The notes beneath the pieces were generated by a model. The model made no database searches and was not told the origin of the DNA. It saw only the letters and a program-made list of their open reading frames with translations. From the NCBI GenBank assembly GCA_016190625.1, contig JACPQF010000051.1:1-33441 (forward strand): DNA of 33,441 nucleotides, given 5' to 3'. Shown here piece by piece: positions 7,196-15,293 of this stretch (its first letter is position 1; the number at the start of each line of letters is the position of its first letter). Both the position numbers and the translations under genes were made by a program. Source of the DNA: Chloroflexota bacterium. Lineage in GTDB: Bacteria; Chloroflexota; Dehalococcoidia; JACPQF01.

Positions 7196-8407
7196 TCATA
7201 CTCCTCTGATATTCTTGCTCCGGCTCTTCTCCGAAGAACGACCCGTAAGCCGCCTCTGTCCCAGCTCGGCCTCCACGAGAAGCCAAAAGCTCTCCCGGTC
7301 GGCCGCCGACACCACCGCTTTCTCGTGGGCCTCGGTGAGGGCGGCGGGGTAGCCCTGGCCGCGGCGGGCCTGGTCCACGACGATGGCATGCGTCAAGTTG
7401 AGGAGCACATCGTCCTTCGCCACCCAAAGGGGAACCTCCACACGGGCGATCTCCGGGCCGACGTTGACGTAATAGAAATCAACCTCGTGCTCCCGGTAAT
7501 AGCTCTGAACGATGGAGGACGGACTTACGAACACCTCCGAGCGAGCGCCCTCGGCCAGCACCGCGGCAAACAGGTCGCGATCCTGGATGCCGTCCAGTTG
7601 GCTGCATTGTTTCCCCTTGGCCGGCGGGCAGTGGCGATTGCAGTCGGCCGGCTCATGAGGGCAGATGCCGACGCGCAGGGCGTTGACCACGTCCGTGGAC
7701 CCGGGCGAGCTAATGTAGCTGGCCAGCGCCAACTGTTGCCTGGCGCCGAGTTCTTTCAGCTCGTCGAGGCAGGGCAGGAACTCCTCGCCGACCAGGCGGT
7801 CCCTGACGAAATCGGGGATGTTCTTGCCCGCCAGCGGCCAGAGGATCAGGCTGGCGTCGAGCAGGGCCAGGACCGGCGCCTCCGGGGCGGCTCCCCTCAC
7901 CCAATCCACAAGGAACCGCAGGGCGACGATCTCCCGTTTGGCGGCGAAGACCGGCCCCTCCAATCGCTGGCGAACGTGGCTCTCGGCGGGGCTGTCGATG
8001 AACAGGTCCTCGTCGCGGAAGTAGAGGACGGGCATGGTCTCGAGGCGAGCCTCCGGTTGCGCGCCGTACTGGAGCAGAGAAACGCCGACGTTGACGAGGC
8101 AGCACTGGACGGGGCTGTTCCGGTCCAGGCCGATCTGGGAGCCATCCACCCCTGCGGCCACATACTCGCCCGGTGGCGTGGCCGGCTGATGGACATGATC
8201 CAAGCCTTCCTTCAGGCCAGCGACGAGCCAGGTCGTTTTGCCCTTGCTCATCCCAATTCTGGCCTTGAGCCGGTCCAACCGCTGGCCCTGCTCCCGGAGG
8301 ATGCCGACAGCTCCGGCAACCCTGTCCGATCGCATGGGAGCGGTCTGAAGCAGGTTGTCGGCCATCGCCTCGATCTGCGAGGTTACTCGTTCGAGATCCA
8401 ACGTCAC
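7196..8407 (-). CDS. nurA: NurA-domain 5'-to-3' nuclease
   Basis: A 403-residue protein with the NurA nuclease signature GVDGSQI near residues 86-92, whose aspartate binds catalytic Mn. A second acidic motif, LALLDASLILWPL, comes later, and a late NLTHAIVVDQARRGQGYP segment is typical of the C-terminal half. A CPHEPADCNRHCPP stretch carries three clustered cysteines and may bind metal. NurA degrades DNA in complex with HerA. The start GTG 8407 has GGGAG eight bases before it. A GTG at 8422 is also in frame, but the predicted transcript would begin only about nine bases before it. First gene of a nurA - HAS-barrel - herA operon. Confidence 0.88.
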   Translation of the reverse strand: MTLDLERVTSQIEAMADNLLQTAPMRSDRVAGAVGILREQGQRLDRLKARIGMSKGKTTWLVAGLKEGLDHVHQPATPPGEYVAAGVDGSQIGLDRNSPVQCCLVNVGVSLLQYGAQPEARLETMPVLYFRDEDLFIDSPAESHVRQRLEGPVFAAKREIVALRFLVDWVRGAAPEAPVLALLDASLILWPLAGKNIPDFVRDRLVGEEFLPCLDELKELGARQQLALASYISSPGSTDVVNALRVGICPHEPADCNRHCPPAKGKQCSQLDGIQDRDLFAAVLAEGARSEVFVSPSSIVQSYYREHEVDFYYVNVGPEIARVEVPLWVAKDDVLLNLTHAIVVDQARRGQGYPAALTEAHEKAVVSAADRESFWLLVEAELGQRRLTGRSSEKSRSKNIRGV

Positions 8408-8437
8408 GAAAGGGACTCCCACTGGCTTAGTAGGGCA

Positions 8438-8466
8438 AGTATAAGGAAACGGGAGCCCTCAGTCAA
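8438..8466 (-). promoter_or_regulatory. Promoter of the nurA-herA operon
   Basis: TTGACT (8466-8461) and TATACT (8443-8438) are separated by 17 bp on the minus strand, about 30 bp before the preferred nurA start. It separates the operon from the restriction gene upstream on the same strand. Confidence 0.75.
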
Positions 8467-8641
8467 CCGGGTATCTACTCAAGTCAGCAATGGACCTGGT
8501 CGACCCAATGGGCGCCTCATGACGCTCACAGCAAATACAGGAGTAGCATGCCCAGTCAGCCATGACGAAATGCTATGAAGCAATTCCATCCTGCCCCTCA
8601 GGGCCACATCTGGTATCCTAATGGCCAGAGCGGAAACTGAA

Positions 8642-11600
8642 TCAAGGAGACGACATCCGCTCGTCCTTTGGGTCCGCTTCGACGTCAAGACTGTTACTGG
8701 TTGCACCTGCCTCCCCAGGGCTGGCGCCCTCTACCGTCGTGATCTCAGCATCAGCCAGGCCGTACAGTTCGTAAACCACAAGGTCGATTTGCCTATCAAC
8801 GGATTCTACCTGTCGCCCCAAATTCCGTCTTTCCTCACTGGTCTTCGCCTTCAACAGTTCCCTCTTGAGCGAGAGCATTTGCTGAACAAATTCAACCATC
8901 CTAGACCGGTAGGTAATATCGGACGCAACCGCAAAGTCAATACATCGAACAGGAAACGGAGCGAGGTAGTTAGTCTTAAACACATAATAACCACCACGGA
9001 GCACGTAGCCCGTATTTGAGATCCACCACCACATTAATCTTGAATTTAGCAATCCCAAAAGGTAATACTTGTCCGCCTCGTGCTGCGGCGATGGCACGAT
9101 GCTGTAGACCTTCGTGTTGTGGTAAGTGCCAGAGTCGGCAATAGTCATATTGCAGCCAAGGCTAATCTCCGGGGTGACGATTCTCTCGGTCTCAAACACC
9201 CTCATATCGCGACTCCTGTGGCAGGAGTACCAATACCGTGGATTCGTCTTCTGCCGAATCCGTATTTCAGTTAATTCCTTACGGTATTCCCTGAGGTAGG
9301 CAAATCCCAAAGGGAACCTTTCCTTCAGCTCGCCTTCCTCGAGAATCTTCGTTTGGCCATTCTTCAGATAATACGGAAAAACGCAATAGTGAGAATGCCT
9401 CGGCTGTTGGTATCTATGAACATCCTCGCCTGTGAGGAATGGCTTAAGTAGCCCAGCTTCGATCTGTACCTCAGCCCCCGCCCTTTCCGAAAACAGTCTG
9501 ACAATCCCATCATTTGTCGCGTTGACTGCTGCTAGAACGTGGACACTATCAATACCGGATTGGACGCCAACAAGTATCTGATCACAAATATCGTCCAGCG
9601 CCACCGATCGCTGCGGCAGCTTCTCCAGAACCGTCGCTTTTCCTTTGCCTGCAAGGGTCCAGGGACCTTCAGAAAAACCAGCCAGATCGTAATTCGCGTA
9701 GCTGGCTGGCGACAATTGCCAGAGACGCTTTGGAACCTCGGTGATTGACATGTCATTGAATACGCAATAGCCAAATCTCAAGTTGGTCGCTCGGCTGAGG
9801 AGCAGGATGCCGGTGTAGATTGAGGCCTGTCTGAAGATCTGGTTGTTTCCGAAACTTGTGATAGATTCCATTCCCATATTATCTATCAGAAATTTCCTAA
9901 GACCGGACCCAAAGTCAGAATTGGTAAACTTGTGCGGGCAAATGAAACCGAGTCTTCCCCCTTTTCTGAGTAGACCAAACCCCTTTTCCACGAAAAGGAG
10001 ATAAAGGTCGAAACGCTTGACCGCGCTTTCATAGTGCGTAGCGAAGTAGTCGATCTGTTTCCCATAATTCTGCTGAAGGCCCTGAATCCTGAGGTACGGG
10101 GGATTGCCGATAACTGTATCAAAACCGCCGTTATCGCGATCAAAAATGTCCGGAAACTCTGTTCTCCAATCGAACACGTTTACCTTGTAGCGCTCTTCTG
10201 CGTCCAGAAAGGTCATTTGAGCGTTTTGATAGAAATCCGGGCCAACGAGCGAGTTTCCGCATTTGATATTGCTGCTGAAGTTAGGCAATGCACGCTCGCG
10301 GAAGAACTGCAACTGCGTGGCAATCGTCTCGCCAGACTCACCCTCGAGTACCTTCAAGAGTAGGGATAGCTTCGTCACCTCAATGGCCTGAGCATCGATG
10401 TCGACGCCATAGATATGAGCGAGCAGAATCCGTTTCCGCTCCCCAGGCGTCAGCCGCCAGCCCCCGCCCACCGTCTGGTAGAGTTCTTTCCTGTGCTTCT
10501 GTGACCCCTCGTTGACGTAGGCATCCCTATACCAGTCGAGCAAATACTGGTAGGCCGCGATCAAGAAAGAGCCAGAGCCACAGGCTATATCGGCAATCTT
10601 CAGCTTTGCCGCCTGCTTCGGCGTCTTGCCCTTCAGGAACTCGCCGACCGTGTTTTTCACGATGTAATCAACTATGTAAGTTGGAGTGTAGAAGACGCCG
10701 CCGGCCTTTTTTACCTCCGGCTTGTCTTCTACGATTGCCTGGTGTCTGGGCGTGAGCAATATCACCTTGCCGAGAAATCGCTCGTACACCTGCCCAAGTA
10801 TGTCGGCCGGAAGTACGCTGAACTCGTAGGGGTTCTCCGGGTAGTAGAGACTTCTCAGGATGTCCTTCAGCGGTTTATCGTCAATAGTGAGAGAGAGCGT
10901 CCACTCGTCGGGCGGCTCAGGGGTGTCCTTTTCCTGGCAGAAGTGGAATAGGCCGGAATTGTAGCGTTCGTCCGCGCTGCGGAAAAGCTGGCAGAGCCGT
11001 TCGTAGACCTGGTGACCGTTGGTGAGCGCGAGAAGCATACCATAGGGCTCAATGCCTCTGGCCTCGCAAATCCGCAGAAAGACTATTCGGTTGATCGTGG
11101 CTTGCACGGCAGCATTCAGCTCTCGCGTTGTCAGCCGGGGATTGCGCCGGTAGATGTCTTGCGCCAGGCTGGCTCGCCAGACCTCTATCTCTTCAAGGAA
11201 GGCGTCATCTACTTCCGCCGTGCCGCGTTTGCCCTTGTTCGATTCCGCGTACTTGTCGAACGAGCCTTTGAGAATTGCCTCTCGCGAGAAGATGGCAGCA
11301 ATCTCGTCCCACCGGTTCGGATAATCGCTGCAACTGACCAGCATCACCCGGCCTACAGCGGCCTTGTCGGTGTGGCTCGGCTTCTGCCGGCAGTCGTAGA
11401 CGGCAAACTCCTCGAAGTTGGTCAAAATGGAGAGCGGAAGCTTGGCGCTCCAAGCATATCGCCTCACTTGGTAGGCGGCGCTGGCGTCGTCCCTTACGTG
11501 GACAGAAGGCTTCTTGGCCTCGACAAAGAACTTGCGCGTCCCGCCGATGCGAAAGCAATAGTCGGGGGCCTTGGTGACGGTCCCCACCTTCACCGAGTCC

Positions 11601-11893
11601 TCGTGGACTACGTCCTTGTAGGCTTCGGCGTAGCCTTGCTCGTTGTAGATGTCCCAGCTCAGGGCCTTGAACAGAGGATTAACGAATTCCTGCCGAACCT
11701 GGGCCTCATTGTAATGGCCTGAGCGGTACGTTTCGCGATGTGTGTCGAAGCGTTCAACTAGATCGATAACCTCAGATGGTGCAACCACGGCCTGTACACC
11801 GCCCTCCGCAGTAGTTCGATGCGTCTTTACTGTGCGCTCTTGCGAGGCGCTCTTCCTCTGGGGACACCCTACCTGACTATCAGCACAGAACAC
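8642..11893 (-). CDS. Fused restriction endonuclease-DNA methyltransferase (Eco57I/type IIG-like)
   Basis: Up to 1083 residues. The N-terminal nuclease domain has a PD-(D/E)XK site: APDYCF (D111) and FFVEAKK (E125, K127). A helical linker follows. The N6-adenine methyltransferase domain has KAGGVFYTPTYIV near 397, motif I IADIACGSGSF at 433-443, VDIDAQAIE near 498 and catalytic NPPY at 597-600. The last third resembles the TaqI-type C-terminal target-recognition domain. One chain thus cuts and modifies. No separate specificity subunit is seen. The start is unclear: GTG 11893 has no good RBS and overlaps the stress-protein gene, whereas an in-frame GTG at 11788 follows GGAGGG by 13 bases. No active-site residue is missing. 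Confidence 0.88.
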   Translation of the reverse strand: MFCADSQVGCPQRKSASQERTVKTHRTTAEGGVQAVVAPSEVIDLVERFDTHRETYRSGHYNEAQVRQEFVNPLFKALSWDIYNEQGYAEAYKDVVHEDSVKVGTVTKAPDYCFRIGGTRKFFVEAKKPSVHVRDDASAAYQVRRYAWSAKLPLSILTNFEEFAVYDCRQKPSHTDKAAVGRVMLVSCSDYPNRWDEIAAIFSREAILKGSFDKYAESNKGKRGTAEVDDAFLEEIEVWRASLAQDIYRRNPRLTTRELNAAVQATINRIVFLRICEARGIEPYGMLLALTNGHQVYERLCQLFRSADERYNSGLFHFCQEKDTPEPPDEWTLSLTIDDKPLKDILRSLYYPENPYEFSVLPADILGQVYERFLGKVILLTPRHQAIVEDKPEVKKAGGVFYTPTYIVDYIVKNTVGEFLKGKTPKQAAKLKIADIACGSGSFLIAAYQYLLDWYRDAYVNEGSQKHRKELYQTVGGGWRLTPGERKRILLAHIYGVDIDAQAIEVTKLSLLLKVLEGESGETIATQLQFFRERALPNFSSNIKCGNSLVGPDFYQNAQMTFLDAEERYKVNVFDWRTEFPDIFDRDNGGFDTVIGNPPYLRIQGLQQNYGKQIDYFATHYESAVKRFDLYLLFVEKGFGLLRKGGRLGFICPHKFTNSDFGSGLRKFLIDNMGMESITSFGNNQIFRQASIYTGILLLSRATNLRFGYCVFNDMSITEVPKRLWQLSPASYANYDLAGFSEGPWTLAGKGKATVLEKLPQRSVALDDICDQILVGVQSGIDSVHVLAAVNATNDGIVRLFSERAGAEVQIEAGLLKPFLTGEDVHRYQQPRHSHYCVFPYYLKNGQTKILEEGELKERFPLGFAYLREYRKELTEIRIRQKTNPRYWYSCHRSRDMRVFETERIVTPEISLGCNMTIADSGTYHNTKVYSIVPSPQHEADKYYLLGLLNSRLMWWWISNTGYVLRGGYYVFKTNYLAPFPVRCIDFAVASDITYRSRMVEFVQQMLSLKRELLKAKTSEERRNLGRQVESVDRQIDLVVYELYGLADAEITTVEGASPGEAGATSNSLDVEADPKDERMSSP

Positions 11894-12291
11894 GGGGCGT
11901 GGCGGCTCACCTTGTCGGTGGTGGTGCCGAGGAAGGCGCCCCAGACGCCGGAATAGCCGCTATGGCCCATGACGATGAGATCGAAGCCACCCTGGCTGGC
12001 AAACCGGACGATGGTCTGGACGGCGTGACCCGGTAGGACCGCCGACTGCAAGCGGACGCCATCCGATTCCGCTAGTTCGATTGCCTGGCCGTGCAGCTTC
12101 CGGAAGTACTCGTTCTTCTCGGCCCTGGCCTCCTCGAACTCGCCGATGGCCGCGGCGTAATGGGGCAAGTGCTCCTCAACCGAAAGCGCCCACAGCTCGG
12201 CGCTTTGGTCTCTTGCCAAGCCGATTGCCGCCCGTAGCGCCCGCCACGAGCCTTCCGAGCCATCGAAGGCTACGAGAATCTTCCCGTACAC
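11869..12291 (-). CDS. Universal stress protein (UspA family)
   Basis: A 140-residue single-domain Usp. It opens with YGKILVAFDGSEGSWRAL and closes with the ATP-binding signature GHSGYSGVWGAFLGTTTDKV followed by HAPCSVLIV, so the nucleotide-binding form is likely. GTG 12291 is chosen because GAGGAG lies six bases before it and the product then has the usual family length; an upstream TTG at 12339 would add 16 poorly conserved residues. It lies 110 bp after the antiporter gene on the same strand with no promoter seen between them. uspA genes are among the known passengers of fluoride-riboswitch operons, which fits the riboswitch upstream of this pair. Confidence 0.93.
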   Translation of the reverse strand: MYGKILVAFDGSEGSWRALRAAIGLARDQSAELWALSVEEHLPHYAAAIGEFEEARAEKNEYFRKLHGQAIELAESDGVRLQSAVLPGHAVQTIVRFASQGGFDLIVMGHSGYSGVWGAFLGTTTDKVSRHAPCSVLIVR

Positions 12292-12400
12292 GATCGGCTC
12301 CTCATCTGCCCGCTCATGCTTATCCCGTGTTTCGACCAAGCTTCCTTACCTTCGATTATAGCCATTTCAGCGAAATCGCGCCAGATGCCAGATTGGGCCA

Positions 12401-13609
12401 CTATTTGGTTTGATGAGCGATCGCAATGGCGGTCACCTCCTTTTCGCCGTCAACATCCGCTTCGGAGCCAAGTGCCCCGCCAGCTGTGGGGATCTTCGGC
12501 CGGAAGAAGGCCTGAGCGATCAGGGTTGGCACGATGGCGCTGAGAATCACGGCGGTAACCAAGAAGGTGTACTTGCTCTGGTCGATGATCCCATGGCTCA
12601 GACCAAAAAGCGAGGATATGGTGCCGAAAGTGAGACCGGTGGACATCAGGAGGGTCGTATACATGCCGTCTCTCGGGCCAAACCGGAGGATCCGGGTGAC
12701 GGGCAGCACGCCGACGAACTTGGTAGCCATCTTGATCAGCAGGAGGAGGCCGATCATGCCCGCTCCGGCCAGAACGGCGGGGATGGACACGAACAGGCCG
12801 GCTTTGAGGAAGAAGAAGGGCGTCAAGAACGTAAAGGCGATGGCTCTCACCCTCCTGACCAGCGCCCGGTCGGCCATGAAGACGTTGGCAAGGGCCAGGC
12901 CCACGAGGTAGGCGGGAAGCACCGCCTCGCTGCCGGCCAGTATCGCCAGGCCTCCCAGCCCCAGCAGAACGAAGAAGATGTAGCGCGATTCGAGCTCGCT
13001 CATGTGTCCGGCGAAGGTAGTGAAGAACCAGCGGGTGAACCGCGGCAAGAACACGAGGGCCAGAGCCAGGGCGGCCACGAAGATCAGCATACGGAGGTCG
13101 AAGCCGGCGAAGAGCAGGCCGAGAGCCACCACCGTGCCAAGGTCCGTGATGAAGCAGGCGGCAAGGATTATCTTGCCCAGCTCGGTGGCGTTGAGGCCCG
13201 TTTCGACCATGACGGCGTAGACTACTGCCACCGAGGTAGTCGACAGAGCGATGCCGGCGATCTCCGCCGCTCGCAGGTCCCAGCCGGCGACAAAATAGGC
13301 GAAGGCGAACGCGCCCACGAACGGAGCGAGGAAGGAGAAGAAGCCGATGAGAAAGCTTTCCTTGAACTTGGAGCGGAGCACCTTGGGGTCGACCTCGGCT
13401 CCGGCGAGGAAGGTGAGCAGGATGCTGCCAAAGCCCGCCAGGAAGTTAATGAACTCGGGGACGGGCGTGGTGAATATCACGAGGAAGTTGCCAGCGACGA
13501 TTCCCACCATGATCTCGACGAGAGAAGCCGACACGCCGGTGCGAAAGGAAATGAGTCCGGCCACGAGGGCCAGACCGAGCCAACTAGCGGCGATGAGATT
13601 GTTGTCCAA
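12401..13609 (-). CDS. CPA-family cation:proton antiporter
   Basis: A 402-residue polytopic membrane protein with about 12-13 helices and the Na+/H+ exchanger fold. The conserved unwound TM4 region (GIALSTTSVAVVYAVM) and the ion-binding helix ACFITDLGTVVAL (T155-D156 at the site that reads DD or ND in better-known members) are clear. There is no KTN/TrkA nucleotide-binding tail. The start is TTG 13609, supported by GGAGG six bases upstream. It is the first gene behind a fluoride riboswitch, so expression is predicted to rise with fluoride. A role in fluoride or pH tolerance is inference; the transported ion cannot be read from sequence. Confidence 0.9.
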   Translation of the reverse strand: MDNNLIAASWLGLALVAGLISFRTGVSASLVEIMVGIVAGNFLVIFTTPVPEFINFLAGFGSILLTFLAGAEVDPKVLRSKFKESFLIGFFSFLAPFVGAFAFAYFVAGWDLRAAEIAGIALSTTSVAVVYAVMVETGLNATELGKIILAACFITDLGTVVALGLLFAGFDLRMLIFVAALALALVFLPRFTRWFFTTFAGHMSELESRYIFFVLLGLGGLAILAGSEAVLPAYLVGLALANVFMADRALVRRVRAIAFTFLTPFFFLKAGLFVSIPAVLAGAGMIGLLLLIKMATKFVGVLPVTRILRFGPRDGMYTTLLMSTGLTFGTISSLFGLSHGIIDQSKYTFLVTAVILSAIVPTLIAQAFFRPKIPTAGGALGSEADVDGEKEVTAIAIAHQTK

Positions 13610-13641
13610 GGTTGTCCTCCCAACAATGTCATAGGGGGCAC

Positions 13642-13702
13642 AAAAAAGCCCCGGTCTGAGTTCTCGGTAAACTCAAATCAGGAGCCATCAGTCCTTCCGG
13701 GG
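13642..13702 (-). terminator. Expression-platform terminator of the fluoride riboswitch
   Basis: In the minus-strand RNA CCCCGG (13702-13697, inside the aptamer P3 loop) can pair with CCGGGG (13654-13649), extended by CTGA/TCAG, and is followed by six U (13647-13642). Because the 5' arm uses aptamer bases, ligand binding and termination are mutually exclusive, which predicts gene activation by fluoride. Confidence 0.7.
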
Positions 13703-13763
13703 AAGAACGGTTCGGCCGGGCCGGACCATCCGGCGTCTGGCTCGGGCGGTCTCCATCGCCCTA
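13677..13763 (-). ncRNA. Fluoride riboswitch (crcB motif) aptamer
   Basis: On the minus strand, GGGCG (13761-13757) and CGCCC (13748-13744) form the first stem around the loop ATGGAGAC. AACC follows at about 13713-13710. The stem GTTCTTC/GAAGGAC leads into the hallmark CTGATGGCTCCTGA (13691-13678). GGAG in the first loop can pair with CTCC, the known pseudoknot. These are the conserved elements of the crcB RNA. Unusual here is about 30 extra bases between the first stem and AACC, holding a CCGGATGGTCCGG hairpin. The aptamer precedes an antiporter and uspA, both recorded partners of this riboswitch class. Confidence 0.88.
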
Positions 13764-13781
13764 TTTCTCTTGTCAGGCGTG

Positions 13782-13810
13782 ATTATAGCATTACCGGACA
13801 GCAGGCGCAA
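13782..13810 (-). promoter_or_regulatory. Promoter of the fluoride-riboswitch operon
   Basis: TTGCGC (13810-13805) and TATAAT (13787-13782) with a 17-bp spacer on the minus strand; transcription would start near 13775, just before the aptamer. Confidence 0.78.
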
Positions 13811-13813
13811 CTT

Positions 13814-13862
13814 TTGACGGCGTGGGCATGGATGGTGTAGACTTAGTGATGTAGTAGACTAC
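13814..13862 (+). promoter_or_regulatory. Promoter and small dyad of the toxin-antitoxin operon
   Basis: TTGACG (13814-13819) and TAGACT (13838-13843) are 18 bp apart. GTAGT (13851-13855) and ACTAC (13858-13862) form a short dyad at the expected transcript start, a possible autoregulatory site for the HTH antitoxin. The -35 box is back to back with that of the riboswitch operon. Confidence 0.5.
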
Positions 13863-13879
13863 AACGCGAGGTTCATGTT

Positions 13880-14185
13880 GTGACGATTGAGATGGATAAC
13901 ATGCTTACGGTCAGAGAGGCAGCCCAGCAGTGCCACCGGACAGCAGAGACGATCCGGCGGTGGGTTTGGAGTGGAAAACTACCGGCTCAGAAGCTGGGAA
14001 ACCAGTTGTTCATCAAGAGGTCGGATCTGGCCCGTTGCGGTTGTTCGACAGGGGACGCAGAAAAGGCAAGACGGCTGGCTCTGCTCGACGAAATCAAGGT
14101 GATCCGCGAGCGTATTCGCCAGCGTGTCGGCAAGGATTTCGACATTCTCGGCGACTTGGATCGCGACCGTGAGAGCCACCCCTAG
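13880..14185 (+). CDS. MerR/excisionase-type HTH antitoxin of a VapBC-like pair
   Basis: A 101-residue protein. Residues 8-52 are a winged helix of the HTH_17 type (LTVREAAQQCHRTAETIRRW, then GKLPAQKLGNQLFIKRSDL), as in excisionases and in some antitoxins. The C-terminal part is a charged helix (ALLDEIKVIRERIRQRVG) of the sort that wraps a PIN toxin. GTG 13880 with GAGG eight bases before is used; ATG 13892 and ATG 13901 are alternatives. Its stop shares one base with the toxin start. DNA-binding autoregulation is likely by family analogy. Confidence 0.82.
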   Translation: MTIEMDNMLTVREAAQQCHRTAETIRRWVWSGKLPAQKLGNQLFIKRSDLARCGCSTGDAEKARRLALLDEIKVIRERIRQRVGKDFDILGDLDRDRESHP

Positions 14186-14625
14186 TGCCGGGCATGGTCT
14201 GCGTGGATGCCAGCCTTGCTCTAATGCTGCTGTTGCAGGAAAGCCTGACGCCGACAGCCGAAGCGTTGTGGCAGGATTGGGCCGAGCGAGACACCGAAAT
14301 CCTTGCTCCACCTCTATTCTTCGCCGAAGTCACGTCCGTTCTGAGAGGAAAGGTATACTTTGGCCATATTACGCCGGAAGAAGGGGAGACCCTTTTCTCG
14401 CGTTTTCTCCGACTTCCCGTCGGATCAGCAGACCTAGACGGCTTGCAAGCTGATGCGTGGGCCATGGCTAAAGCCTATAATCGTTCAAAAGCCTACGATG
14501 CGCAATATCTTGCACTCGCAGCTAGGTTGGGCTGCGACCTATGGACGGCAGATCAGCGATTGGTAAATGCCATCGGCCTTCCGTGGGTAAGATGGGTTGG
14601 TAGCTATGCGGCGGGAGTTCCGTAG
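14185..14625 (+). CDS. PIN-domain toxin, VapC-like ribonuclease
   Basis: A 146-residue PIN protein. The four acidic positions expected of an Mg-dependent RNase are present: D8 in CVDASLAL, E48 in FFAEVTSVLR, D105 in YDAQYLALA and D123 in LWTADQRLV. GTG 14185 overlaps the antitoxin stop by one base; ATG 14194 is also possible. VapC toxins usually cut tRNA or rRNA when freed from the antitoxin. Its stop is only four bases from the stop of the convergent phosphatase gene. Confidence 0.9.
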   Translation: MPGMVCVDASLALMLLLQESLTPTAEALWQDWAERDTEILAPPLFFAEVTSVLRGKVYFGHITPEEGETLFSRFLRLPVGSADLDGLQADAWAMAKAYNRSKAYDAQYLALAARLGCDLWTADQRLVNAIGLPWVRWVGSYAAGVP

Positions 14626-14629
14626 ACCG

Positions 14630-15259
14630 CTAGACGATGCCATCCAGGTGGCAGGTGTCGTTCATGAGCTTGACTAGATGAGTCCCGGCAAGATGCTCGA
14701 GAATGCTCATAGCTCCGTTGTCCTGCTCGATGTTCCAGAAATGGGAGTTGTCGAGGCCGAGAACGGCGCAGAGCAGGACCTTGCAGACGACTTTATGGGA
14801 AACCAGGACTATCGTCTGCCCCCGGTGCGCCTCGGCTACTTCTTCAAGGGCCGCCATCGCTCTGGCCCTGACTGCGTCCAGAGTCTCGCCTCCAGGGATG
14901 TGCGCCAGTTGTGGCTTGCTCAGCCATAGCGCGTACTCCTCGGGATAGCTGGCTTCCGCCTCCTCTGGGGTCAGCCTGTGCCAGCCGCCACAGTCGATGT
15001 CTATCAAGCCTTGGAGGATCTGAACCGTCAGGCCGGTGGCCTCGGCAACCGGCTCGGCCGTTCTGACCGTCCGACTCAGGGGACCGCTGTAGATGGCCGC
15101 TGGCCGGAACTGGCGGGCGATCCGACTGGCCACGGCGGCTGCCTGCGCCACTCCAGTCGCATTGAGGGGGATATCCACCCGGCCCCTAAATCGCTCGACG
15201 CGATTCCACTCTGTCTGACCGTGGCGGATTAGAACAATCTCCGTTGAGTTCACGATCAT
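14630..15259 (-). CDS. Histidine phosphatase / phosphoglycerate-mutase-like protein
   Basis: A 209-residue protein of the histidine phosphatase superfamily. The catalytic phospho-accepting His lies in VLIRHGQTEWN near residue 13, with the paired Arg in FRGRVDIPLN, the phosphate-pocket residues in YSGPLSRTVRTAEP, and the second catalytic His in VLVSHKVV. Such proteins include cofactor-dependent phosphoglycerate mutases, alpha-ribazole phosphatases and small-sugar phosphatases, so the substrate is open. No strong RBS precedes ATG 15259. It follows the DUF2281 gene by 34 bp and may be at the end of a selB-led transcript. Confidence 0.9.
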   Translation of the reverse strand: MIVNSTEIVLIRHGQTEWNRVERFRGRVDIPLNATGVAQAAAVASRIARQFRPAAIYSGPLSRTVRTAEPVAEATGLTVQILQGLIDIDCGGWHRLTPEEAEASYPEEYALWLSKPQLAHIPGGETLDAVRARAMAALEEVAEAHRGQTIVLVSHKVVCKVLLCAVLGLDNSHFWNIEQDNGAMSILEHLAGTHLVKLMNDTCHLDGIV

Positions 15260-15293
15260 CCGGTTGCTCGGAAAGCCGAAGCCACGTCTCCCT

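Noticed and set aside
6842-8578. Long plus-strand open frame of 578 codons
   Set aside because: It is antisense to nurA and the HAS-barrel gene, which have family motifs, RBSs and operon spacing; the antisense frame has no recognisable domain and arises from the codon bias of GC-rich genes.
8642-11893. BREX PglX methyltransferase
   Set aside because: The protein has its own PD-(D/E)XK nuclease domain at the N-terminus, and no brxC, pglZ or brxL gene is nearby; a fused restriction enzyme is the better reading.
12410-13840. Plus-strand open frame of 476 codons rich in Glu, Gly and His
   Set aside because: It is the mirror of the antiporter gene; its composition is the reverse-strand image of a hydrophobic membrane protein and it crosses the riboswitch.
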